Origin: Algoriphagus terrigena DSM 22685
GTDB taxonomy: Bacteria; Bacteroidota; Bacteroidia; Cytophagales; Cyclobacteriaceae
DNA: 64,000 bases
Assembly: GCF_000429445.1 (NCBI RefSeq)
Contig: NZ_AUBW01000003.1
Coordinates: forward strand, 1 to 64,000
Direction: 5' to 3'
In this document: positions 1 to 7,926 of the stretch, in pieces
Layout of the letters: the number at the start of each line of letters is the position of its first letter
Numbering within the stretch: the first letter of the stretch is position 1
Translations under genes and position numbers: made by a program
Notes under the pieces: model-generated
The model's input: only the letters and a program-made list of their open reading frames with translations
The model's database searches: none
What the model was told of the DNA's origin: nothing

Positions 1-216
1 ATCATCCACGAAGTGGGCACCACCCGGATGGGAGACGATCCGAAGTCTTCGGTAGTCAACTCCAACTGCCAGGCACACGACTGCAAAAACGTCTTTGTCG
101 TCGATGCGGGTTCGTTCGTGTCCCAGGCAGACAAAAACCCCACTTGGACGATCCTGGCCCTCTCCTGGAGGACCTCCGAATACATCGTGGACCAACTCAA
201 ACAAAAAAACATCTAA
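1..216 (+). CDS. GMC family oxidoreductase, C-terminal end only (5' truncated by window)
   Basis: Only the last 71 codons are present; the frame is open to the window edge. The fragment starts in the conserved C-terminal block of glucose-methanol-choline FAD oxidoreductases: HEVGTTRMG at residues 3-11, then VVDAG and the NPTWTI stretch that holds the second catalytic residue (Asn) of the family. GMC enzymes oxidise sugar or alcohol hydroxyls and pass electrons to a carrier. The gene for a small gluconate-dehydrogenase-subunit-3-like protein begins 3 bases after the stop, which is the usual two-subunit arrangement in Bacteroidota. The substrate cannot be told from this fragment. Confidence 0.93.
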   Translation: MIHEVGTTRMGDDPKSSVVNSNCQAHDCKNVFVVDAGSFVSQADKNPTWTILALSWRTSEYIVDQLKQKNI

Positions 217-219
217 GCC

Positions 220-924
220 ATGAACAGAAGAGAAAACCTAAAACTCCTCTTTACAGGCTCCGTGGGAGCGGGCTTGCTGTTGACAGGCTGCGAGCCTGAG
301 CAGGTTGCCGTACAGAACCAAGTCCTCACCGGAGGCACCATCGGCGGCAGGACCGAGGAGGAAAAACTCCGCGATTCACAACTGCTCTCCGAAACCTTCT
401 TCACCGAAGCGGAAGTGAAAAAACTCAACACCCTCGTGGACATCATCATGCCCGCAGGCGAGGATTCCCCCTCGGCTACGGAACTCAAAGTGCCCGACTT
501 CATCGAATTCATGATGAAAGACCAGCCCGGCAACCAAACCCCGATGCGGGGCGGACTAATGTGGCTGGACTTCGAGTCGGACGAACTGTTCGGAAAGCCC
601 TTCAACGAGCTGAGCAAAGACCAGGTCATCCAGATCGTGGAACTGGTCGCCTGGCCGGACAAAGCCGCTCCGGAGTACGCCGGCGCCGTCCGCTGGTTCA
701 ACATGCTCCGAAACCTGACCTGCTCGGGCTACTTCTCCACGCAGGCCGGCTGGAAATACATGGACTACCGCGGCAACACCCCCAACGTATGGGACGGCGT
801 CCCGCAAAAAGTCCTCGACCAGTACGGCCTCGCCAACCCCGACAAATACAAAGACCTCTACCTCAAACCCGAAGAGCGCGGCACCATCGCCCAATGGGAT
901 GAAGAAGGTAACCTGGTCGGGTAA
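220..924 (+). CDS. Gluconate 2-dehydrogenase subunit 3 family lipoprotein
   Basis: This 234-residue protein is the small partner of the GMC oxidoreductase just upstream (3-base gap, one operon). The N-terminus has a twin-arginine pattern (NRRENLKLL) followed by a hydrophobic stretch and a lipobox LLTGC, so a folded Tat-exported lipoprotein is likely. The rest matches the helical subunit-3 type, with a conserved region around VDIIMPAGEDSPSATE (residues about 68-90). In characterised gluconate dehydrogenases this subunit is needed for export and activity of the flavin subunit. The protein is full length and nothing looks broken. The sugar substrate is unknown. Confidence 0.9.
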   Translation: MNRRENLKLLFTGSVGAGLLLTGCEPEQVAVQNQVLTGGTIGGRTEEEKLRDSQLLSETFFTEAEVKKLNTLVDIIMPAGEDSPSATELKVPDFIEFMMKDQPGNQTPMRGGLMWLDFESDELFGKPFNELSKDQVIQIVELVAWPDKAAPEYAGAVRWFNMLRNLTCSGYFSTQAGWKYMDYRGNTPNVWDGVPQKVLDQYGLANPDKYKDLYLKPEERGTIAQWDEEGNLVG

Positions 925-941
925 TCTTCCTCTAAACCAAA

Positions 942-980
942 AAAGCCCTCCGAAATTGAATTCGGAGGGCTTTATTTTTT
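942..980 (+). terminator. Rho-independent terminator of the GMC operon
   Basis: A perfect 13-bp stem (AAAGCCCTCCGAA pairing with TTCGGAGGGCTTT) with a short loop is followed by a run of T. It lies 18 bases after the stop of the subunit-3 gene and closes that two-gene operon. Confidence 0.9.
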
Positions 981-1131
981 ATATCTGTCTGTGTTTTCGA
1001 AGCTGTGGAGGGTCTGAAGTCATACGTTTTTTTGGAGGCCTCTATGAATCTCCCCCGGCAAATTCATACGACCAGGAGCTGAGTTCGACCATGAATGATC
1101 CGAACGTCTCTAATCCATTCCCATTGCCAGA

Positions 1132-1181
1132 TTAACAAATTTTTCCGGCGGATTAACCCTGATTTAACCGATTATTTAACC
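1132..1181 (+). promoter_or_regulatory. Cluster of TTAAC direct repeats, candidate operator of the mannan locus
   Basis: The core TTAAC starts at 1132, 1153, 1164 and 1176, that is at spacings of 21, 11 and 12 bases. Three of the four are followed by C. The cluster lies about 100 bases before the first gene of the polysaccharide locus, in a 300-base region (981-1281) that holds no gene. Spacing near one or two helical turns is what tandem sites for winged-helix regulators look like. I found no clear TAnnTTTG promoter element in this region, so the exact start of transcription is unknown. The operator role is inference. Confidence 0.4.
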
Positions 1182-1281
1182 ACTCGGCTTCTATTTTCCC
1201 TACCTGCCAACCGGTGAAGTGACACGCATTTCAGTTCGGTTGATCAGATTAAAATCAGTACAACCCCTAATAACCTTACCT

Positions 1282-3093
1282 ATGATTAAACAACTACGAG
1301 CGATTGTATACGTCGCTTTGCTGGGTACTTTTTTCGTATCCGCAATCTCCTGTATCAATGAAGATGAGCCGATTGAGGAGAGTCGGGGAACCATCACGGG
1401 GACTGTCACGGACACGGACGGGCAGCCTATCGCGGATGTAGACGTTTCTCTTTTGGGAATCGGTGAAGAAGAGATCTCTGTCACGACGGGCAGTGACGGG
1501 AAGTATGTCTTTGAGAACGTCACGTTGAAGACACGTGCCGTGAAATTTGCCAAGACGGGCTGGCTTGCTGTCAGCGTAACCGTAAATCCCGAAAAATACA
1601 ACAGTGAAAACATCGCCACGGCGGATGTGTCCTTGGTGTTTGCCTCTGCCAAGATCACCGGCACAATCAAAGACGGCAGGAACGAGAATGCTCCTCTCGA
1701 AGGGGTGACCGTCAGCGTGGGAGTTGCCGGTACGCAAACCACCGGAAGCGACGGGACTTTTGCCCTCGAAAACCTGATCGTAGACACCTATACGGTCACC
1801 TTCACCAAAGCAAATTATGAGACCGTCACCAAGACGGTAAGCGAGGCTGATTTTGTCGACGGTGTCGCAGCCTTGGACCTTACCATGGGCAGCAGCGAAA
1901 TCCTCAGAGGATTGACTTTTGCCGATCTCCTGGTAGCTGAGAAGTGGTTCTACAATGAATATCGGGGCGGACGGAATGCAGATGCCTACCCACGATGGGA
2001 CTGGGCATGTAACTACATGTCTGCACTGGATTTCCGTGGGGCATGGCAAGAGCAAAATGAGGGTACTACCCTGCAAATCCGGAATGGGGATGCGGATCGC
2101 AGCAATCCAGCCGATCTCAATGTATTTGACTCCTATGTGTATGGCAGCAAACTGATCACGGAGGACAACAAGATCCTTTCCTTAAGAATCAGCACGCACA
2201 ACACTGACGCGGCAAACCCGGCCTATTTCGGAGTGCAGGTAGTGGACCTGTCAGCAGCTCAGCCTATCGCGGTGAAGATCGGTGAAAATAGAACGTATGC
2301 TTCCGGAAGCTACGGCGACGTCGAGTTTGATCTAAGTGACTATGTGGGCAAGGAGGTCATCGTCGCTGTGGGTATCTACCGACAGTCCACCGGCGACTAT
2401 TGGAAGCAGCTGGTGGTTCGCGCGATTCGCTTCGCGGACCAAAAAGTGAACAATTGGGACTGGCTGCCGGGCACCGAGGTGATCGAAGGCTGGAAGCTGA
2501 CCCAAGAGACTGTCCGCTCCACGATGCCGCATACAAAAAAGTCCTTTACTGGGATCAGCCCTGTCAATGGCAACCGTGATAACTATGTCGATGCCTACCG
2601 TGCCTGGCGGAATGTAGACCACGTTGCTGCACGATGGTTCTTTGTCCCGCTGAAGAAAGACCCAGAGGTGTTCCCGTCTGAGGGCTATCTAATCAAAACC
2701 CGCAATACGACGGAAACGAGCACCGAGGTGCCGGAGGCCTATCTGTATTCTAAGTTTTCCATCAATGCAGGCAGCAATCTGCTTACGCTGAACACGCGAA
2801 ACTTCGGCGACAACTTCACCTATTTCAAACTTACCGCAATAGAAGACGACGGTACGGTGACGCATCTGGATCCCCAGTCTAATACCGCCGACGAAGCCAG
2901 TGCCGCAGAAGACGGATGCTGGAAGTTCAAGCATGGCGATGGGGGAGCCGGCAATCCGGAAGGCTACGCATCTTTTGTGTATGACTTATCTCAATTCAAT
3001 GGCAAAGACGTGACTCTCGCACTTGGGGTCTACAACGCGGAGGCCAATTCGGGAGAGAACAAACTGGTAATCCACAGAATTGATCTGAACTAA
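1282..3093 (+). CDS. Surface lipoprotein: two carboxypeptidase-regulatory-like domains and a duplicated C-terminal beta module
   Basis: I start at ATG 1282, because it gives a clean lipoprotein signal (MIKQLRAIVYVALL...SAISC); in-frame codons further upstream would add 21 odd residues. The 603-residue protein then has two carboxypeptidase-regulatory-like beta-sandwich repeats (about 34-105 and 123-200), each with a GTVTD/GTIKDG start and a GSDG turn. The C-terminal half contains the same module twice (about 282-386 and 483-603): both copies run from a YVY/YLY start through LSLRIST/LTLNTRN to a LSDYVGKEV/LSQFNGKDV block that ends in VRAIRF/IHRIDL. This suggests a glycan-binding protein on the cell surface that feeds the adjacent GH76, SusC and SusD proteins. 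The binding function is inferred from context and layout; I do not recognise the C-terminal family. Confidence 0.8.
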   Translation: MIKQLRAIVYVALLGTFFVSAISCINEDEPIEESRGTITGTVTDTDGQPIADVDVSLLGIGEEEISVTTGSDGKYVFENVTLKTRAVKFAKTGWLAVSVTVNPEKYNSENIATADVSLVFASAKITGTIKDGRNENAPLEGVTVSVGVAGTQTTGSDGTFALENLIVDTYTVTFTKANYETVTKTVSEADFVDGVAALDLTMGSSEILRGLTFADLLVAEKWFYNEYRGGRNADAYPRWDWACNYMSALDFRGAWQEQNEGTTLQIRNGDADRSNPADLNVFDSYVYGSKLITEDNKILSLRISTHNTDAANPAYFGVQVVDLSAAQPIAVKIGENRTYASGSYGDVEFDLSDYVGKEVIVAVGIYRQSTGDYWKQLVVRAIRFADQKVNNWDWLPGTEVIEGWKLTQETVRSTMPHTKKSFTGISPVNGNRDNYVDAYRAWRNVDHVAARWFFVPLKKDPEVFPSEGYLIKTRNTTETSTEVPEAYLYSKFSINAGSNLLTLNTRNFGDNFTYFKLTAIEDDGTVTHLDPQSNTADEASAAEDGCWKFKHGDGGAGNPEGYASFVYDLSQFNGKDVTLALGVYNAEANSGENKLVIHRIDLN

Positions 3094-3109
3094 TACAATA
3101 AACCTAAAC

Positions 3110-4555
3110 ATGATACAATATCGAATGATGATCACAATTTGGAGTCTGTGCTTACTGCTGCTATCGGCATGTACTGAAAATCCATCTGACACCGACCCAA
3201 AGACCCCTCCGGTGGAGGTGAGTCTTTCTGAACAGAACCTGACCCGCGCCATGGAACTCACGGACAAAGCCGTATCCGCCCACTTTAGCGGATCAGGGAT
3301 GGCAATGGCCAGGTATTACAATCCTTACACGGGAGTCCGGTCCGATGAGACCGGGAGCGTGTGGATGTACTCAGCTGCGATTGAAGCCGTCAACGCAATC
3401 CTCCACGGACTGCAGGCGCAAAAGGAAAACGGCAACGTGGCGATTTACGATGCGCACTTTGACCGCTATGCCACGCTTCTGGGACAACTCTACGATAACG
3501 CGGACTATTACCTGGGGACGTTTGAGTTGGTATCTTTTACCCAGACCAAAGAATGGTCAGTGTACGGCGTAAACCGCGGCAATGCCAAGGGGACAGCCAA
3601 AGTCGAAGGCATCGAAAATGTCTACGATGACCAGATGTGGCTGATCCGTGAACTGCTCGAGTCTTACAAGATCACCGGAGAAAATGCCTATTTGGAAAAG
3701 GCAGAATACCTGACAGACTATGTCTTGGATGGATGGGACAGCACCCGAAATCCGGACGGAACAGAGCGGGGCGGGATACCCTGGGGTCCAGGCTATGCGA
3801 CCAAGCACGCCTGTAGCAATGGGCCAATGGTAAGCCCCTTGGTATGGCTTCACGAGATCTATAAGGACAAAAGCGACGAGATCACCTACCGCTACATCGA
3901 TGCGGAAGACCGAAAGACCAGAAAGACCGCATCAGTGAAGAAAAGCGAGTACTATGCTGACTTTGCCAAGAAAGTATATGAGTGGCAGAAGAGTCAGTTG
4001 CTGCGGGCTGACGGGGTTTACGATGACATGAGAGGCGGATGTTCTCCGGGAAGTCCTCAGAACGAGACCATTGACGGCGAAGTCTATCGCAGAGGTATCA
4101 CCTGCAACGATCGCGTAGGCCCGGCGATCTCTTACAACTCCGGGACGATGCTTTCGGGAGCTGCAGATCTATACAGAGCCCTCGGAGATGGCAGCTATCT
4201 GGACGACGCGAAGAAATTGTCCGACGACAGCTTCCGCTATTTTGCGAAAGCAGGAGAGACCAAGGAGGGATACTACACCTACAACATCGGCGGCTTCAAC
4301 AACTGGTTTAACGGAGTCTTGATGCGCGGCTACGTAGACGTGCAGCCAGCTCACGGCGCTGCTGCTGAGTACATCGACACGTTCCAGAAGAACCTCGACT
4401 ATGGCTACGAGAACTTCCTCTACGAGGGATTTCTTCCTACCAACCTGCTGGTAGGCTGGAGCCCAACGCCTAACAACAACAGGACTGAGGGTATGTTCAA
4501 CTTCGCATTTGCAGCAGAATATGCCGTGCTATCGCGCTATGAGCTGTCCAAATGA
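3110..4555 (+). CDS. Glycoside hydrolase family 76 (alpha-1,6-mannanase-like) lipoprotein
   Basis: The 481-residue protein has a signal peptide with lipobox LLSAC and an (alpha/alpha)6-type GH76 body. The family hallmark, a pair of adjacent catalytic aspartates, is at D173-D174 in VYDDQMW; it is followed by a helix with YLEKAEYL, then GGIPW and the block KHACSNGP, and later YNSGTMLSGAADLY, all in the expected order. Known bacterial GH76 enzymes cut the alpha-1,6-mannose backbone of yeast-type mannan, and some act as transglycosylases. The gene begins 16 bases after the surface lipoprotein gene and precedes SusC, so it is probably an outer-surface endo-enzyme that makes oligosaccharides for import. 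The length is normal for a secreted GH76. Confidence 0.88.
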   Translation: MIQYRMMITIWSLCLLLLSACTENPSDTDPKTPPVEVSLSEQNLTRAMELTDKAVSAHFSGSGMAMARYYNPYTGVRSDETGSVWMYSAAIEAVNAILHGLQAQKENGNVAIYDAHFDRYATLLGQLYDNADYYLGTFELVSFTQTKEWSVYGVNRGNAKGTAKVEGIENVYDDQMWLIRELLESYKITGENAYLEKAEYLTDYVLDGWDSTRNPDGTERGGIPWGPGYATKHACSNGPMVSPLVWLHEIYKDKSDEITYRYIDAEDRKTRKTASVKKSEYYADFAKKVYEWQKSQLLRADGVYDDMRGGCSPGSPQNETIDGEVYRRGITCNDRVGPAISYNSGTMLSGAADLYRALGDGSYLDDAKKLSDDSFRYFAKAGETKEGYYTYNIGGFNNWFNGVLMRGYVDVQPAHGAAAEYIDTFQKNLDYGYENFLYEGFLPTNLLVGWSPTPNNNRTEGMFNFAFAAEYAVLSRYELSK

Positions 4556-4653
4556 TTCCGGTTTTTGGCTTCCTGTGACAATGGAAAAGCCAAGTTTCTC
4601 AACTGTGGTATCTGCCTCAAAGGGGCATCGATCAATTAACTAGTCTAAAACAT

Positions 4654-7600
4654 ATGCAAAAGATATATAAGCAGTTTTTCAAAGGACTGATTAAGTATTC
4701 CCTCTTGGGAATTGCAATACAGTGCTTTGTCTTTGCTCCTGCTCTAGCTTCGGGATTTGTCGCAAACATTCATCCGATAGAGAAGCCTGATTTAGAGGAC
4801 AAAGACAGAACCGTCACAGGTACGGTGACATTTTCCGAAGACGGAACCCCGATGCCGGGAGTGAATGTGCTGATCAAGGGGACGGTAGTGGGTACGACCA
4901 CGGATATTGATGGTAAATTCCAGTTGACTGTCCCTGACGAGAATGCCGTCTTGACATTTTCCTTCATAGGATATGTGACTCAGGAGATCGAAGTAGGGGC
5001 ACAATCAGTGATATTAGTGGCGATGGTGCCGGATACACAGCAGCTTGGAGAAGTGGTGGTCGTGGGCTATGGGATGCAGGAAAAAGTAACCGTGACAGGC
5101 TCTGTAGCCAACATCAAAGGTGACGAAATGCTGCGGACCAAGAACGAAAACCCACAGAACATGCTCACCGGTAGGGTAGCGGGTGTCCGGGTGTGGCAGA
5201 AAAGTGCCGAGCCCGGTACGTTTAACGCCAGTTTGGACATCAGAGGGCTGGGCTCCCCATTGATCGTGATCGATGGTATCCAGCGGACGATGGCTGATTT
5301 TCAGCGCCTCAATCCGACTGATATCGAAGATCTGTCGGTCTTGAAAGATGCTTCCGCTGCGATCTATGGCGCCCGTGCCGCCAATGGTGTAGTCCTCGTG
5401 ACCACCAAAAAAGGCAGCACGACTGGCAGAGCACAGGTAACCTACAATGGCTCCTACACCCTGCAGAGCCCTTCTGGATTTCCGGAGCTGTCGGATCCCT
5501 ACCAGACCATGACCCTCTACAACGAGATGGCCATGAACAATATCAACGGGGGAAATCTGATCTATGGGGCTGATGATTTTGAGGCCTTCCAAACCGGCCG
5601 ACGCCGCACGACCGACTGGAATTCACTGCTGATCAATGAGTATTCTCCGCAGACCCAACATGATATCAGTATCACCGGGGGCACGGAAAAAACCCAGTAT
5701 TACATCGCGGGTGGATACCTCTATCAGGAAGGATTTTTCAAATCAGGTGACATGAACTACAACAAAGTCAACCTGAGATCCAACATCACTACTGAGATCG
5801 CAAAGGGGCTGGATTTCAACCTGAACCTAAGCGGCGTGGCTGACCAACGAAATTCGCCTTACTCCAGCGCGGTGGACATCATCCGCAACTATTGGAGACA
5901 GGGAGTCTTGTTTCCGGCTTACGCAGATCCGGAGAATACCATGCTGAACTATGAAGGACTGGATCTGGAACAGAATACCGTGGCAATGATGGACGCTGAT
6001 GTGTCAGGCTATAGACAATACAAGCAAAAGTATTTTCAATCTTCGGCTTCACTGGACTTTGATTTCGGAGCAGTCTCCCACGCATTGCAGGGACTGTCCG
6101 TCAAGGGGTTGATCAGCTACGACTTTCGGGGCGATGACAACAATTTCTATCGCAGAGAATACTACCAGTACATGTACGACCCGGTTGCCGATTCGTATGT
6201 GTCAAAACTCTATAACAACAGCTCGCCCAACCAGATCCGACGCGAGATCTACAGCAAGCAGCAGATACTGGGACAGTTTCTGATCAACTACAAGCGCACC
6301 TTTGGTGTCAACCACGACGTGTCCGGCCTTTTGGGTTTTGAAACCCAAAACCGAAAAGGAGACAATTTTTATGCGCAGCGTGATCTGGCGTTCGCCATGG
6401 GGTATCTCGTCGGCGGTATGAACGAAAATCAGCAGGGCGGAATGCAGGGTGGTTCCGGTGACCTCTATGAGATCGCCAACTCTGCGATGTTTGGTAGAGT
6501 GAACTACGCATACGCTGACAAATACATCGCCGAGGTGCAGTTCAGATATGACGGATCGTCCAAATTCGTCAAAACCAACCGCTGGGGCTGGTTCCCTTCC
6601 GCTTCTGTTGGTTGGAGACTTTCTGAAGAATCTTTCTTCAAATCTGTTTCCGCGCTGTCTTTTATCGATCAGCTCAAGTTCAGAGCCAGCTATGGGATGA
6701 CTGCTGATGACGGATCGCTGGCCTACGACTGGTACCCTGGCTATATCTATCCGGCTACCAGCGGCAATGCCCAGCAGGGATACTACAACCAGTATGCTCC
6801 GGGATATATGCTCAACGGGGAGTTTGTCTATGGTGCGTCTGTGGTCGTTCCCAATGAGAACATCACCTGGTGGACAGCCAAGACCTTTAACGTAGGCTTG
6901 GATTTCGAAGCATGGAGAGGCAAGTTCGGTTTCGCGGTGGACTACTTTGACCGTCGCAGGGATGGGCTTTTCTCCACCCGCTCGGGCGATGTACCATCGG
7001 TGGTAGGTACTGGAGCACCGAGGGAAAATACCAACAGCGATCGCCAGTTTGGGATCGATCTGGAGCTTTCGCACCGCAACACCATCGGCCAATTGTCCTA
7101 TGGGCTGAAAGGGATCGCGACCGTGACCCGCAGACAGCATTTGATCGCTGCGGAAAAGGGCCCCTATGGCAATTCCTATGACCGCTGGCGCAACGACAAC
7201 CTGACGGACCGCTATCAAGGGGTACAGTTCGGGTATGTATCCGCGGGACGGTACACGGACTGGGAGGATATCTGGTCTTATGATATCTACAAGGATCGCG
7301 ACATCTTGCCTGGTGACTACAAATATGAGGACTGGAACGGGGACGGCGAGATCAATGGTCTGGACCAGCATCCCTTTGCCTACGATCAGACCCCTTGGGT
7401 CAACTTCAGCTTGGGGCTCGACGCCAACTACAAGGATTTTGATCTGAGTCTGTTGTTTCAGGGATCTGCCCTGGGCTCGATGGAGTATCAGGAGCCACTG
7501 TACTCGATATGGGGCAGCAACGGAGGTGGTGCTTTGCAGCAATACTTGGATCGCTGGCATCCGGTGGATCCGATGGCTGATCCATACGATCCCGAGACAG

Positions 7601-7884
7601 AGTGGGTGAGCGGCTACTACGGCTACACCGGAAATTATCCTTTTGGAAACTCCGACTTCAACAGGGTAAGCACTGACTATCTGCGTCTAAAAAGTATCGA
7701 ACTCGGCTATACACTGAGACCTCGGAACAGTCCCTCTACCAACATCCGGTTCTTTGCCAATGCTTACAACCTGCTGACTTTCACCGGGGTGAAGTTTGTC
7801 GATCCTGAGCATCCCGGAGATGAACTGGGACGAATGTATCCTTTGACCAAGACCTACACAGTGGGTGTGACAGCGTCATTTTAA
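4654..7884 (+). CDS. SusC/RagA family TonB-linked outer membrane transporter
   Basis: This 1076-residue protein has a signal peptide, a carboxypeptidase-regulatory-like N-terminal domain (about 54-130, with GVNVLIKGT and DGKFQL), a TonB-box-like EVVVVGYG near residue 133, a plug domain (LNPTDIEDLSVLKDASAAIYG and the ANGVVLVTTKKG end) and a long beta barrel ending in TVGVTASF. SusC proteins import oligosaccharides across the outer membrane with energy from TonB-ExbBD and form a lidded pair with SusD, whose gene follows after 42 bases. The 98-base gap before the gene shows no recognisable promoter or terminator, so it is probably read from the upstream genes. The cargo is inferred to be mannose-rich from the GH76 neighbour. 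Confidence 0.97.
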   Translation: MQKIYKQFFKGLIKYSLLGIAIQCFVFAPALASGFVANIHPIEKPDLEDKDRTVTGTVTFSEDGTPMPGVNVLIKGTVVGTTTDIDGKFQLTVPDENAVLTFSFIGYVTQEIEVGAQSVILVAMVPDTQQLGEVVVVGYGMQEKVTVTGSVANIKGDEMLRTKNENPQNMLTGRVAGVRVWQKSAEPGTFNASLDIRGLGSPLIVIDGIQRTMADFQRLNPTDIEDLSVLKDASAAIYGARAANGVVLVTTKKGSTTGRAQVTYNGSYTLQSPSGFPELSDPYQTMTLYNEMAMNNINGGNLIYGADDFEAFQTGRRRTTDWNSLLINEYSPQTQHDISITGGTEKTQYYIAGGYLYQEGFFKSGDMNYNKVNLRSNITTEIAKGLDFNLNLSGVADQRNSPYSSAVDIIRNYWRQGVLFPAYADPENTMLNYEGLDLEQNTVAMMDADVSGYRQYKQKYFQSSASLDFDFGAVSHALQGLSVKGLISYDFRGDDNNFYRREYYQYMYDPVADSYVSKLYNNSSPNQIRREIYSKQQILGQFLINYKRTFGVNHDVSGLLGFETQNRKGDNFYAQRDLAFAMGYLVGGMNENQQGGMQGGSGDLYEIANSAMFGRVNYAYADKYIAEVQFRYDGSSKFVKTNRWGWFPSASVGWRLSEESFFKSVSALSFIDQLKFRASYGMTADDGSLAYDWYPGYIYPATSGNAQQGYYNQYAPGYMLNGEFVYGASVVVPNENITWWTAKTFNVGLDFEAWRGKFGFAVDYFDRRRDGLFSTRSGDVPSVVGTGAPRENTNSDRQFGIDLELSHRNTIGQLSYGLKGIATVTRRQHLIAAEKGPYGNSYDRWRNDNLTDRYQGVQFGYVSAGRYTDWEDIWSYDIYKDRDILPGDYKYEDWNGDGEINGLDQHPFAYDQTPWVNFSLGLDANYKDFDLSLLFQGSALGSMEYQEPLYSIWGSNGGGALQQYLDRWHPVDPMADPYDPETEWVSGYYGYTGNYPFGNSDFNRVSTDYLRLKSIELGYTLRPRNSPSTNIRFFANAYNLLTFTGVKFVDPEHPGDELGRMYPLTKTYTVGVTASF

Positions 7885-7926
7885 TGAGCGCTAGTTGAGA
7901 CTTTGGAAAATTAAAATCGAAAAAAA

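Noticed and set aside
899..1135. Open frame of 78 codons after the subunit-3 gene
   Set aside because: It overlaps the end of that gene and runs through its terminator hairpin; the sequence has no family likeness.
6202..7560. Long open frame of 452 codons antisense to susC
   Set aside because: It mirrors the strong codon bias of susC, whose family assignment is certain; the antisense product has no domain.
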